The notes under the pieces: model-generated
Database searches by the model: none
What the model saw: the letters and a program-made list of their open reading frames with translations, nothing else
Told to the model about the DNA's origin: nothing
Part shown: positions 48,815-61,689 of the stretch, one piece after another
Layout: the number at the start of each line of letters is the position of its first letter
Numbering within the stretch: the stretch's first letter is position 1
Position numbers and translations under genes: made by a program
NCBI RefSeq assembly: GCF_947623445.1
Contig: NC_135245.1
Location: 18,731,501 to 18,795,500 of the forward strand
DNA length: 64,000 nt
DNA from: Clavelina lepadiformis
Taxonomy: Eukaryota; Chordata; Ascidiacea; Aplousobranchia; Clavelinidae
Direction: 5' to 3'

Positions 48815-49699
48815 TAGGGGTGGCCAAACTGCGGCTCTTTGAGCCTTTGATTGTGGCCCTTGAATGAATTAGCATTGATGAATTAGACATGCATTTTCCC
48901 GGTTTAGACGAGTTGTTTGATCAGATTATGAAACAATGAGTTCTATCACACTTAGTAGCAATGGGCTGATTGTTAGCAATAATGAAATACACTCCGAAAA
49001 GTACATTATTGTACAGAAGGGTGCTAACTTGTACACTGTAGTTAAGTAAACTGTCAGATTGAAGCTGTACGTCAGGGCTGACCTAGTTTCAAGTCTTGGT
49101 TACGGTTACATTAATAATTGCAAAAAGAGTTTAGCCAAGAAATTGAAGAAGAATAACCAAGAATAATTGCAAAAAGAGAAAATATGAAGAGGAGAATAGA
49201 ACTTTTAAAACAGAATGGGAAATGAAATTCTAAAATGAAATGAAATGGAACTGCTGGAAGATCTCGCTTTGAAAATGGTCCATAAATCTCTGAGTACAGT
49301 CGAGTTCTGGAAACAAGTCCCAGAAGCAAAATACCCGAACCTAAAGAAAACAGCTATCCGGCTGATTTCTATTTGCAGCACAACATACATTTGTGAGTAA
49401 TTTTATTCCATGATGTAATTTGTAAAGTCAAAATACCGCTCAGTTTTGACAAATCAACACTTGAAGGAATGGCTGCGAACTGCATTGCTCCGAACTGCTT
49501 TAACATCATATCATCCTAATTTCAAACATCTTGCAGCCCATGTGGAGACTCATAGTACCACCACGCAGCACTAATATTAATCAATAGCTACACTTCGTTG
49601 TGAGCGCATAAATTCGTATTTTTTATTGTGTTTGTGTTGTGGCTCTTTTAAAACTGGATTCGATGCGGCTCGAGCATGAAGCAGGTCTGGCCACCCCTG
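48815..49699. mobile_element. hAT element relic, 885 bp, inserted in a methyltransferase pseudogene
   Basis: Left end TAGGGGTGGCCAAACTGCGG and complement of right end CAGGGGTGGCCAGACCTGCT are hAT-type inverted repeats with an 8 bp target duplication (7 of 8). Plus-strand 49245-49540 keeps frame-shifted pieces of a hAT transposase C-terminus: VEFWKQVPEAKYPNLKKTA with STTYICE, then SKYRSVLTNQHLKEWL. Frame breaks make it inactive. Confidence 0.82.
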
Positions 49700-49891
49700 C
49701 TCTAAGGTATGCTGAACTCTCTGAAACGCCTTTTAATGGTCTTGACTGGAGATGATACAGAACTAGAGGGTGTGATACAGGACTTGATTGACAGGAAAGC
49801 GATCGAGTTGGTTGGAAAGGAAGAACATCTTCATTTTTGAAACGCAACCAAAGAAATCTTTTCCGATATGTTTGCTGTCAGAAAACTTTGA
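49700..49891 (+). pseudogene. METTL27-like last-exon pseudogene
   Basis: Closely matches the last exon of the gene at 53309-55923, from CTCTAAGGTATGCTGAACTC through GTGTGATACAGGACTTGATT to the stop, and similarity continues into the 3' UTR (AAGTTTCTCC). It has an internal deletion of about 30 bp after the first 40 bp and a stop created in the CATTTTTGA stretch. The acceptor region is separated from any upstream exon by the hAT element. No partner exons 1-3 are visible upstream. Confidence 0.8.
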
Positions 49892-52800
49892 AAATTTTAG
49901 CAAAGTTTCTCCTATTGGATTATATTTTGTGTAAACAGAAACGGTGCATTTGTTTTCTGTATGTCTTGGCTTCAGAAAATTGTAACAAGTTGGAGGAATT
50001 CCAGATATAGAACCCTGTGGCATAACATTAATTTGTTGTGGGTGCGTAGCTACTGCTGAACTTTCTTTAAACAGTTTTTGAAAGAATGCTTAATTCTGAT
50101 TTTTTAGTCTGAATGTTTTTTCTATTTGTGAAAGTGTAAATAAGTTTTAATAGTTTGTTTTTCTGGTCAAGGTAAATGCAGCATAACTGTTGATGGAATA
50201 AGTTTTCCAATTCTCAAAAACATTTTTTAATCAAAAATCATTTCTACCATGAAGTGGCCGCACCCGAATGTTAAACCGGTACCTCGCCAAATTCCATGGT
50301 AATTATCGAAAATCGCCGAGAAAATCCTAAAAAATAATATTTGGAAATCATTTTCCAAAAGCATTAAACTTCTAAACAAATTTGAATGGTTAACTTGATG
50401 TCTATTATGTTATGGGATTTTTCGGGCGTAGGTAAGGGAGAATACCCATAGTTGAGCCCGGTCGATAGTTGATCTATTGCCATTTGCTTGCGTCAAATTT
50501 AGAAATCCTTGAACCGTGACATCATTGAAACAACTGTAGGGAGCCGGTGAATCTTCTGTGTTAGCGTCCTGTTGATGCCGCGTAGACAAACATTGCAGGT
50601 TTAGATTAAGTGGTTTTACAATTCAAATCGTGTTTCTTTAGAAAAAAGTAAAGCAAACGAAGCAACCACAGTATTAACGTTGTTTTTCACAAGGACCGAT
50701 GATTTGATGAAGCCAGGATTTGCGTAGAGTGACCGAGATAGTTTTGTTTCGATGCAAAAGCTTGTAGTTTCGTACTTAAAAGACATCATCGATCTTTAGC
50801 TGAACCATGTGGTCATCTGCAAGTATGGTAGTGACTAATAATGTTACATCTTTAATTAACGTGGAGGAAATATTGTGGCTCAATTAAAGAACAATGTGGA
50901 TTAACTAAGGGAATAGGTCTCCACATAGTTGAGTCATTCGAGTTACCTTTTTAAACGTCTTGAAACGATCCAGTTTTAGTGTTTAGCAATAACTCCAAAA
51001 CGAGGAGAGAGATAGAAAATTGGCTCGACCATTCGCACCCTTTCCCTATATTGGTGTGTGAAGTAAAACTTCCTAATTCTGTTCCTGCGGTGGTCATATC
51101 CACGATTGAACGTCTCGGGCAAATGACTACAAACAACTTTGTCAGGCTTTTCTTTAAAGCTCTTCTCTGTTTACCTTACACTGTAAAACTACTCGTTGCC
51201 GGTTATTTGCTTTAAGGTAAGAGGCACCTCACTTACCCTTAACCATACATTGCCTATAATATTAGGCTAAAAGATGCGTTTTCAAAAGTTGAAGGTTGCA
51301 CGTAAGCTCAGGTAGAAGGGTTGTTTGAGAATCTGCCGAGACACTCCCAGGCAGGGCCGCTTAGAGCGCAATATGGGGTCAGAAGGTAGATTTAGGCCCG
51401 TGCAAAAATTATATATGCTTGTAAATCCTAAATGCTGATTCAAAAACGGCGCTGCTACAATATAACAATCGATAGAAGACAAAATTTTTGCACATTTTTT
51501 TGACTTTTTTGTTGTTACTGGGAGCTTCCTCTATCAAAGCGTGAGGAATGAAGTTGAATGTGATTTGTAAATAATAGGCCTAGTTAAAAGACGTATTTCC
51601 GGGCCGAATGGGCCGCGTTCTCGATATCAACTGTAGTCTACTTATCATCTCTTTAACCTGTTACTGGAAACTCGACTTTTTCACAGGGAAAGCTTTTTAA
51701 CGAGGAAAATAGTTGGTACTTCTGTTGTTACTACCTGTCCTATTCACTATAGGCTACCAGCAATGAGAGACAAACGAATCAACAAAATATATCGTCTGAT
51801 GTATAAGACAGAGATAGCTGGATAATGGAAAAGGCGAAAGGTTCAAGGCTATCATTATTTCACCACAAAAAATTGTTTGTTCAAAGCTATTTTGCACAGT
51901 TTCTTGTTACCCCAACTAAAATGTTATAATATTTAACCTAAACTATCTTTCTTCTAGTCTCTAATCTAGTATCAATTTAACCAATTAATTTATCAATTTA
52001 ATAATTATAACTAAAATCAACTTTTTGCATACCCACTCTCCTAACTAACTGCCTTTTTAACAACGGGCAGCATTACCTACTTTCGGTGATATAGTCACTC
52101 TCAAGTTTCAAGTACTCAACAGTGTGATTGTTGCACCAATAGATGCCAAATGTAACCAGGAAATCGCACAGAATGTTTCTGATGCTTTCGTTGTCTTACC
52201 CTGTTTTAACAAATGCAAACGCAGCAAATTGATTTAAAGTAAGTTCTGAAACTGACCTAAAAAATTAATTTCTCTCGCTGAACATTTGACGAAATAATAG
52301 ATGTTTTCTAACCCTTTTATCTAACTGAGCAAACAATGAAGTTAGTGTATGAGTGTGCATGAGTGTTGATACCGTGTTATCTAACTCATCTATGTTTTGT
52401 TTGTATGAGCTAACACACGTGAAGGCTGCTGTGATCTCTTGAAACATGTGTTAAATTTCACAACTGTGCATTTCTACCTAGCCTACAACTACGCTTATAA
52501 TTAAAAGTATGGTAAAAACTCGTGGAATCCTTAACTTATAGGCTATGTTTGGGAATATTTAGATTGAAACGTTAGTGGACAACCGACTCGGTGTAGTGTA
52601 CACTCAGTAATATCAACCAAATACTAGATATTACTGTAAAAATTAGGGTGAGAACTCGGATTTGATCCCGATACATTCAGCAGCCCGTTTATACTGTAAA
52701 TGGTGTAGTGTTTGTTTTAGAAAACAGGCATTGTATAAGGTAATCTATTTCAGACCTGAACCCTATTAGGCCTAGTCTAAATATATTATAGGTCCTAGAA

Positions 52801-53308
52801 AGTGCGATGCTGTATAAGCAAGGCCACTTAGACACAAAGAATAATAGATGATGCGTTTTAACATCAGAATCAAGCAACTTAATGTCACCTGGATCGTAGC
52901 TACATTGAGATAAACGATGCACTTTCTTCAGCAAATGTTTTATAATTCTGGCACAAGACATTTTCAAGTGCTAATCTGCATTTAACAATATGTCTAATTG
53001 GGGACTAACTAGCATATCTACTTCGGTAAAAACTTAACCCTGCTACGGCCTTGAGCACGAACTTACTAGTTAAATAAGCAAAAACAGATTGTCCCGCTCT
53101 TTCTGCTTCAGTCATTTTGTAGCCTAACGTGTACGTGCACTCCAAATTTTGCGTGTTGTTTTGTTGAATGAACTGCAGGGAAAGTAACCAATCACATGAG
53201 TTTGACAAACAACTACTTGAATGTATTTTGTTTTAATTTTGAAAATTGATCGAAGGTTTGACGAACAAATTTAGATTATTCTGGAGCAAAACTTTAATTT
53301 GCTTTAAA
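49892..53308. other. Intergenic, no gene recognised
   Basis: About 3.4 kb without a supported gene. Open frames of 60-90 codons (for example 50979-51215 and 53005-53208 minus) have no family motif. Confidence 0.35.
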
Positions 53309-55923
53309 ATGCAAGACGACAAAATGGAAACCGCTTTAAATAGCGTGAAAAACGTCCTCTTTTGCAATACACTGGAAAAGTCACAAGAAGCATACACCAA
53401 CTGGAGCGATGGCTATGACAGCGAGTTGGGCTCACTTCATTACCAGTTACCTCAACATGCAGCAAAAATGTTCGCCAAATATGTGAAAAACTCAAAGACG
53501 GTTTTAGACGCTGGAGCAGGTAAGAAGTTTTTATCTTACGTGTAAACGAATTCTATTAATTACAAACATGGTTAAGGTGATCAAATACATAGCACAACTG
53601 GTGAAATACAGGAATGTATGATTAAGGTCAGTCAAAGTAAGGCTGATCAAAGATATCCGTTGTTTAAAGGAACCGGTAAAGTGGCACAAGAACTGCGTGA
53701 AAAGCATGGATATGAAGGTATCCTTGACCTGCTGGATGCTAACTTGGACATGCTGGCTCTGGCCGACAAGAAGGGGCTTCAGATTAGGTAAAAGAGAAAA
53801 CCGTTCCACTGATCCTCACCTAAGTTCCTTATTGTTGTTATCATTGGAACAAAATTGTTCAAAACTCCTGGCCATATGTTAACTGTATCCGAGCTGAGAA
53901 CGGGTCGATAATCATGCACAAAGTGGGATGTTTTTAAACATGGTTGCATTGCGTTTGGTGAACAGTTGAGGAAGTTTCTGTGTCTACTTTCCAGGCCTAG
54001 TACTAGGCCTTACTTTCCATGTCTGGAAGTGACGCAATTTCAGCATACCTAGTGCTAGGCCCGAACTGCGTCGTCATCGGGCCTACAAAAGTAGATCACC
54101 CAGTGGCAAGACCGCGGCCAAGCCGTAGGGCGATTTCAGATCATTAGATATCTAAATATCGGTAATTTCCATACGATTTTTAAAGAAGTCTGTAATTACT
54201 GTTGTATTGTGCTGTGTCTGTGAAGTAACCCATGCAGGTAAATTAAATTAGCTGGTTACGGTATCGTAACAATCGGCTCATAAATCCTGATATAAGCTAC
54301 TCGCAAAATGGTTACTTAATAACTTGGAAAGAATAAGAGTGTAATCTGCCTGACGAAATGAAATAATAGATTACTAGATATCAGTTTTTTACCACTTAGT
54401 AATTGATGTAGAGTGAATCTAAGCATGACCTATAGGCTATAACCTATACCAATTGCTCTGTGGCGTAGAGCGGCACAGCAAGTGAAAAGTGAAAACAACT
54501 TTTTTTGTGTTAACAGTGAAACAGTAAAACAGTGTTTCATGCTTGACTGATCACAAAATTGGACATCGCTAAGCCTCGAAGTCCAGGCTTGGCCCACCGT
54601 GCGTCGGCCAAGACTCTTCTTGGACACAGAAACGGGATAATTGAATTTGGTGACTAGTTGGAGAACTTTACCTGTTGCCGTCTCACGTTTATTTCATTTA
54701 AACTTGGTGATTTGCTTTTCGAGATGTCGACATTTTCTTGCAATTATGCGTTCTACTGCTTTATATTTTTGGTTAAAATTGTTTCATTTAATGGGGCATC
54801 AAATGCACTTAAGAGAGCGAAGGGATGCTTTCGCACAGCGGAGGGCGACAATTCATAGTAAAATGTTTGAGTTTGCAATTTACCTACGAACATCAGTGGT
54901 TTGAACATACACGTACACGTGTGACCGCTTTTTGACTTACGCTGCATGTGCAGCAAAAAAGCCGAAGAATTTTCCTGCCAACCGGTAAAAGACTGGTTAT
55001 TCTACGACGTACAGTTTTCGTGTAATTATGGACCAACTTTGATTTGACGTTTTTGGTCAACATGCTGACTCAAATAGGTTTAAAATAAAGATAGATCTTT
55101 GGTTAAACCTTTATCTTTAATAGAAATATCATTCGTCACTGGATTGACAAAACAGGAGAACTACCCGTGAAGAACGAAAACTATGACGTTATAATGTGTG
55201 TTGGGTCATTTATACCCAATCACATTCCTGCTTCAGCGTTAAAGGTGAGAACCACGTAGTTTTTATGAAAAAAATAATTAAGTAAAACTAGAAATATTAA
55301 ACTGCCGTTGTTGTTGGTAACGTTTACGTTCATTAAGATGGAAATTTTTGCGTTTGTCCTCGCACACTAACTACTTATTTGGGTATTATATCTATGACTA
55401 TCACACGAATTTATTGTAGGCCTACGGTGAAACTTTTAAAAATTGAGTGGTGATAACACTTAAATACACAATTTGGTATATCCAAAAAAAAACTTGGAGA
55501 AACCCTGGGTCGTAAACTACTGTACAAGACAACAAGGTTGACAAGCATTTTTCTAAATTCTATACATGTAATTGCAACTGAACCAGCTATTTTTCTTTTC
55601 GTTTATTGTACATATATTATTATATATTATATATATTGCTTATATATTACTTATTCAGTTTTGTGTTTGTTTACAGTTTTGTCATATTCAGCTTCACAGT
55701 CTTACATCTCTAGGGTATGCTGAACTCTTTAAAGCGCGATGGTTGGATGATTTTCACAACCAGGACCTCAACCACAGATTCCTACAAAACAGAACTAGAG
55801 GGTGTGATACAGGACTTGATTGACAGGAGAGCGATCGAGATGGTTGAAAAGGAAGAACATCTTCATTTTCCAAATGCGAGCAAAGAAATCTTTTCCGCTG
55901 TGTTTGTCGTCAGGAAACTTTGA
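53309..55923 (+). CDS. METTL27-like methyltransferase 1
   Basis: Four exons in phase: 53309..53519, 53670..53787, 55124..55244 and 55714..55923, 219 aa. A class I SAM-dependent methyltransferase of the METTL27 (WBSCR27) type; substrate unknown. Motif I spans the first junction as VLDAGAGTGKVAQEL, with the acidic strand-2 residue in LDLLDANLDML, then YDVIMCVGSFIPNH and the GMLNSLKRDGW...FTTRTS block. The N-terminus has the family pattern YTNWSDGYDSELGSLHYQLP. An ATG at 53324 (METALNSV) is an alternative start that aligns better with paralogues. Intron 2 is 1.3 kb, longer than in the paralogues. Exon sizes match those of the other two genes exactly. Confidence 0.92.
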
Positions 55924-56044
55924 AAAAAACTTCCGAAGTTTCTCCCATGCGATTATAGGCTGTTTACTAAATTATGCATGATTAATTTTTGTCGTTTGGC
56001 CCAATTTTCTTTGATAATTTAGGTGCTCGGTCATGGTTGTTTTA

Positions 56045-56050
56045 AATAAA
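56045..56050 (+). promoter_or_regulatory. Poly(A) signal AATAAA of METTL27-like gene 1
   Basis: Canonical signal 122 bp past the stop codon. Confidence 0.6.
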
Positions 56051-56449
56051 ACATTATTTTATGCAGTTCAATACAAAGCACTATTACTAAGTACAAAGTG
56101 AAATTACTAAAAATGCATTTACTCGAAAAATTTCTTTTAGGGCTCCCTGAAATTTTGCATGTGGTAACCTAGTTGTCCTAGTTGAATTCAAGTATGTCAT
56201 AACCCTTATATTGGCTGTTATTCCATGAAATTCCAATAAGTTAACGCACCTCAAGCTCTTGCAATAAAAATCTCGCTTAAAAAAGTTTAGCTCGCTAAAC
56301 TCAAAGCTAGTATTTTAGACCAAAAAATCAAGTTTCATCAGAACATTATATACCTACTCTGGTTGCCTCTATAGGAATGTTATGGGAGCATTAGCTGGTT
56401 AGCGACGTCAAGTGCAGAATTAACTTGTTGAAGAGTTGGGTCATATATA

Positions 56450-57011
56450 TAGGGTGCGGCAGAAAAACCTACCACATTTCAAACTAGGAAAAAGAGACAA
56501 AATTTATTAGCAATCAAAACATTTATTGTCTCATCTCAAAGTCAAAAGGTTACCATTTGATGTATTTATGTTTTAAAGAATACATCCTGTAGGTGGCGCC
56601 ATCAAGATGTAATACATTGTTGCAGGCGATTTTTGAAGTTTCGCTTTGGTGCTGAACCCGTAGCTCTGAAATTTTTGACCCAGAGCATTACAGATTCTCG
56701 ATTGGGACCAGGATCGTTACGGCTTAGTTTGAAATGAGTCTTGAAATTTCTTAGCGTTCGAGTCACAGATTCCCCATTTCTAATGAAATCTTCCACAATA
56801 AATGCACGGTGTTCGCCAGTCCAGGCCAGTTTACATACAGATACAAAATTTAAAAAATTTGCACAAAACATTATTTACTTATAAAAACTAAAACCTGAAA
56901 CACAAATGGTAAGTGCTTTGCTGCAAAATTTCAATTCAACCTCCTGTCAGACTGCTACAGCTTTGGTAGAGTAACAATTTGAAATGTGGTAGGTTTTTCT
57001 GCCGCACCCTG
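56450..57011. mobile_element. Mariner/IS630-type element, 562 bp, long inverted repeats
   Basis: Nearly perfect inverted repeats of about 33 bp: the left starts TAGGGTGCGGCAGAAAAACC and continues TACCACATTTCAAA; the complement of the right starts CAGGGTGCGGCAGAAAAACC. TA flanks each side. The minus strand at 56602-56871 encodes a helix-turn-helix fragment (HRAFIVEDFIRNGESVTRT and NRESVMLWVKNFRATGSA), the type of N-terminal domain found in arthropod IS630/mariner-like transposases (DUF4817-like). The catalytic part is absent, so this is a non-autonomous deletion derivative. Confidence 0.85.
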
Positions 57012-59033
57012 TACAAGTACACAACTACCTCAAAGTTACCAAACTATGACGTTATTGTATTGTGAGGTTTAAAAAGTAGTGACGTCACAAAAATAGCCAT
57101 CCTACGTCATCAACTTTCAGGGGAAATAACCATTAAAATTCGCAAATTACGCGATTTTTGAGCTTCTAAAACACTAGCCTACTTTAACAAAAAGAAACCT
57201 ACAACTTTATGACGTCCTGGCCATAATCTTTATCCTGCGAAAACATTTACACCCAATCCTAACCTTTGCGTTTTTTTGGCATTAGTGGTTATTATTCTGT
57301 TAAATTTAAAATCTTAATCGAGGTTTTACGTGTTTCAATGTCGCTTTTCAGGCAGCGCAAAACTCAACTTCGGAGGTCGATCATTTCTTCAACATGTTTA
57401 TTAACAACGATTAGATGCAATAGAATAGATCAAATTGTGAACGTCTTGTTTTATAAAGGTGGTGACGGTTTAGTATTGTCCTTTTAAACATAACGTTCTA
57501 CGACCAAATGTGTTTTGTGTTGTAGCACCAAGCATTTCGTTCACTGTCTGCCTTTGGTTTTATGGAAAAACTTTCAGATACAATAATGCGCTTTATCTTC
57601 ATCTGTAAGCGCCACCATTAATCAACTCACATAAAACTGTTTTTTTCTTGATAAAACAGAAACTTTGGTTAGAGCTACAGTAGACTTCCCGAAGCCATCG
57701 TGAGTGGTGAAAGTTATAAGTCGATCACACCACACACATGTGGTGTGATGTCATGATGTGGTTACCCAGATCACACAAATCATGTGAAACTCAAATACTA
57801 AACAGGTTTATTTCTCGTCACTATCAGTTTGTTAAACAACAGTGGGAGAAGGCTGACATTTGCTTTGTTCCAAATTTTTGATATATTGTTCATGGATCAT
57901 CCTAAGACTTTTATACCTGACGAGTCACAGTTGTTGGTGGTGCGGAATAAGGTTGACGTAAAGTTTCTGGATGGCCAAGATTCCAAATTCCTATAACAAC
58001 AGTTAATTTGATTGTGGATATATGGTTTCTTAGCTGATTTTTAGAAATGTAATCGAAATTATGCTTGCTCACTTTCCACTTGAAAACTCGAGAAAGATAG
58101 CCGATATGGGAAGCATATATGATAAGCAAAGAATTTATCATTGTTTAGAGTTATACTTTATATGGTCAAACATTTTACGCGAAACAGAAAGGTACGAATT
58201 ACCAAATAAAATCTCCTATATTAAACCTTGTTAGACTTTCAGTTTCAAGCAAACATGATCTAAGTTTACTTAAAACTTTTTGAGCTTTTTACCAAGCCTT
58301 TGTGGATGACGGAAGAAACGTTAGATTGCAAGCCTACAAGAAGATTTACATGTGCTTGCAAATGACAGATCAACAAAAGCATAAAGGATTGATATAACTT
58401 TACCTGTTGTGCTTAATTTAGGGTGTAACATCTCACCGTATGTTTCGCCAATTTTGCGAGACATAATTATTAGAATTTTGATGAAACACTTCATATCTAA
58501 GTAATGTACCGTACTTCAACTATAAGTCGATAAATAGCTATTACTGATTAATTTCGAAAGCAAATGACATAAGTGGTAAATCTAAATAGAATAAAACACA
58601 GATCGAATGAGCTTATCGTAAGTTAAACAACCAACAGTTCTTCATGGAGCACTCAATTCGGCCGGCCAGGCCGTTCCGTTTGTTTTCCGACTTTACCGCA
58701 CCATTAAAGGTTAAACGAACAGCTCCGTTTTTCCAACAAGTTCAGTTATAAGCACAACGCTCACCGTGGATGTAAGTGTTTGCACGTCATAACTGTGCTG
58801 GCAGCAGTACACAACTCGACTGCAAGGCCTCTCGACCATTTGTAGAGGTAGTAACGCAAGGCGGTAGGTTAATAGCTACGGACAGTCAGAAGTTGTAGTT
58901 TTAATTCACCAGTTAGTTTATTGAAAAATCATATATGACTCGTATTTTTTGTTAAACTGTGTTTAGATTTTCGAATAAATTTTAAATCTGCACCAGGTGT
59001 AACCAACTGGAAAACGGTTATCTGTTCTAAGAG
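57012..59033. other. Intergenic upstream of METTL27-like gene 2
   Basis: No gene recognised. Near 57717-57760 short GTGTGATG/CATCACAC-like inversions occur. TTCTAAG directly before the gene 2 ATG could be a splice acceptor. Confidence 0.35.
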
Positions 59034-60007
59034 ATGGAAAACACGAAAGTAGAAAAAGCCCTAAGTAGCGTCAAAGATTTCGTGTTTTGCAATAACTCGA
59101 CAGAGTCACAAGATGCTTACACACGCCATAGCGTAAATTATGATAAAGAACTGGACACCCTTAACTACCAATCTCCACAATATGCAGCCAAGATGTTCGG
59201 AAAATATTGCGATGGCGTGAAGGCAGTTTTAGACATCGGCACAGGTTGGTCAATTGAGTAAACAAAGCAACCACTGCCTGTGTCAACAAGCTTGAAGGTT
59301 TAATCAACTATTTTATTCCAAGGGACTGGAAAGGCGGCAGAATTGATACGTAAGAAGTATGGATATGAAGGCGATCTCGATCTTCTGGACGCCAACTTGG
59401 GAATGCTGGTGCAAGCCGACAAGAAAGGATTTAACATAAGGTGAGGATAGTTGTGGCACACTTGAGTTGCAACGGAAGATGCGTAGATTTTACAACCCTT
59501 TTAATACCTTTCCATCAGGAATGTCATTCGTCATTGGGTCGACGAAAAAGGAGAACTACCCCTCAAAGATGAAAGCTACGACATAGTTCTGTGTGTGGGA
59601 TCATTTGTGCCCCACCATATTCCCGTAACAGCACTTTGGGTAAAACGAAATCCGTTGCATAATGATAGCTTTCACAATCCGATGCTAATAATTGCTTGTT
59701 CCAAAGCTTTAAAATGCATTGTATTGGTAAAACCTTTTTTTTTTATGTGTGTGTGATATGTGTTTAGCTTTGCTCACAGCTAATTTTTTACCTTCAGGGA
59801 ATGATAAAATCGGTGAAACGCGGAGGTTTGTTCATTGTCACCACCCGAAGTACAAGCACAGAGTCGTACAAGATGGACTTTGATCGGACTCTGCAAAAAG
59901 TTATCGATGCAAAGGAACTTGAACTGGTGGAGAAAGAAGATTACAAAAATTTCCCAAACGCACAAGACGAGCTTTTAAACGTTGTAATTGTCCTGAGAAG
60001 AGTTTAA
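59034..60007 (+). CDS. METTL27-like methyltransferase 2
   Basis: Four exons in phase: 59034..59244, 59323..59440, 59519..59639 and 59798..60007, 219 aa. The SAM-binding motif reads VLDIGTGTGKAAEL across the first junction; other blocks are YGYEGDLDLLDANLGMLVQ, YDIVLCVGSFVPHH and GGLFIVTTRSTSTESYK. It is the most compact copy, with all introns under 160 bp. It is a close paralogue of the inverted gene at 62201-63109, including intron 1 sequence. Starts MENTKVEKALSSVKDFVFCN. The methylated substrate is unknown. Confidence 0.94.
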
Positions 60008-60246
60008 GCCCGTTTGCAACAATTTTACAGCAAAGATACAGCAATTTTAATTATTCACATCATCGCAATAGTAAACAATCGACTCGCTGCTTTTGGATGA
60101 AATATTAATGCAGATGAACACCGGCTTACTACTTTTATCAGCATCGAATGGGTGACACGCACAGCTTGATTAATTTAGTTGGTAATTCGTTTTCTTGTAC
60201 AAAGTAAACCGTCCATTGCTTGTGAAATTTTAGGCAATTTTATTGA

Positions 60247-60252
60247 AATAAA
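60247..60252 (+). promoter_or_regulatory. Poly(A) signal AATAAA of METTL27-like gene 2
   Basis: Canonical signal 240 bp past the stop codon. Confidence 0.5.
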
Positions 60253-61689
60253 ATCTTTCTTTAAAATTTAGTATTTTCAGTCAGGCTTTTAAGAATCGTC
60301 CTAATATAAGGCAATGCATTCAGACTCACTGTATGAATACTGCCGATTTAGTTGACTTTTCTGGTGAAACAAAGTCAAAAAAACAGTTTAATCAAATTTG
60401 ATGGCTTTAACATTACCTGCTGTTTGGAATTTTTTTTTTTTTATTATAAAAATTGAGCCAGTTAGCTTATTAATTATTTGCTACCCTACAAAACACTTTC
60501 AGTTGTTAGGCCTTTATAATCTGAGTTATATTTTTATACAGTCTGAGCGATCTAAATACGACAAACAAGCACGCTTTCTTTTAAAAAAAAAAATGTAAAA
60601 AAAGAAGAAAAATAACTATTTTCAAACAAAACCTTCTGTAAGTTGAGAAGAAAGTTCATTGAAACTTGTTTGAACATGCCTATTCTCACAAACTAGTGTA
60701 TTTCTTTCTCCTTCGGGACATGCCTTTACGACCACAATGGCTTTTTAAAAATTATTGTATGTGGCGTTTCAAAAGTGTAGGCTACACCGGAAATCCAAGA
60801 TAAGAAGAAGCGTGCTGAAATGCAAACAAAAGACCTGACGGTACAAAGTACAAAGCCAGCTTGGATAAATAAATGACACGCCTCTCACACAATGGACCCA
60901 CGCCTCTGTCACGCGCCGAGGAACCTGCAATGACGGTGTCAAAATCTTGTTTCATACGTGAATTGGACCGGTTTGCTTAACCTTATTATTATTGGGTTTA
61001 AGATTCAGACATTTGAAGTAGTCCGCCTCTAAGATCGATGTTTGACAGCCGATTTCTATAATGAAGTACTAACGCTAACCTATGTCACTTGCTCTTTTTG
61101 GCTATAAATGTAAGTTCTTTAAAGATGACAAAAATGTTTGAAATATATTCATATTTGCAGTTAATGTTATATTTTCAATTTCACAAAAGTTGTCGGTTTC
61201 TTGTAAAAGCGCTTGAAAATCAGTAACGATCTTCGCTGATGCCGCAGTTTGGGTGATTAAAAAGAAACTGAAGCTATTTTAAATTTAGTTTTTAAACATA
61301 AATGAAAATAGACAGATTCCGAGAATGCAAACAAAACGTTTCCATCTTTCTTTGTTTATTAGTTATTGGCAAAACCGTTTTTGTAAAACTTTGCTGAAGC
61401 GGATTTGACCTCATATGATCTCAAGCGCGTATCAATCAATGCAAAGTAGCTTTTGGAAAAGCTGCTTCAGCGAACCTGGTGAAACTTGGACCTTTTTTTA
61501 ATTCACATCAATTCAAAATTGACTGATTATTATTTTTATAAGAAATTTTTCAATCAAACAAAAATTATCGGTTTATGCTTTGAGGGTTTTAGACTTTGCT
61601 TTTAGCCCTAAGTAGTCTTGGCTAATTCAGAAACTACATTTCTAAATTTGGCTTTCAGTCTTTCAATAATGTTCATGTATGAAAATTTG
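60253..61689. other. Intergenic, no gene recognised
   Basis: AT-rich sequence with T and A homopolymers near 60430 and 60590; no supported feature. Confidence 0.35.

Noticed and set aside
54430..54627. Minus frame of 65 codons within intron 2 of METTL27-like gene 1
   Set aside because: Considered as a transposase N-terminus, but no zinc-finger or hAT motif could be identified and no element ends were found.
57012..57085. GTACAAGTACACAACTACCT plus a nearby TGACGTCA, a possible third copy of the 100 bp element
   Set aside because: Only one short arm-like match; the second arm and the ATGCCTTT block are absent.
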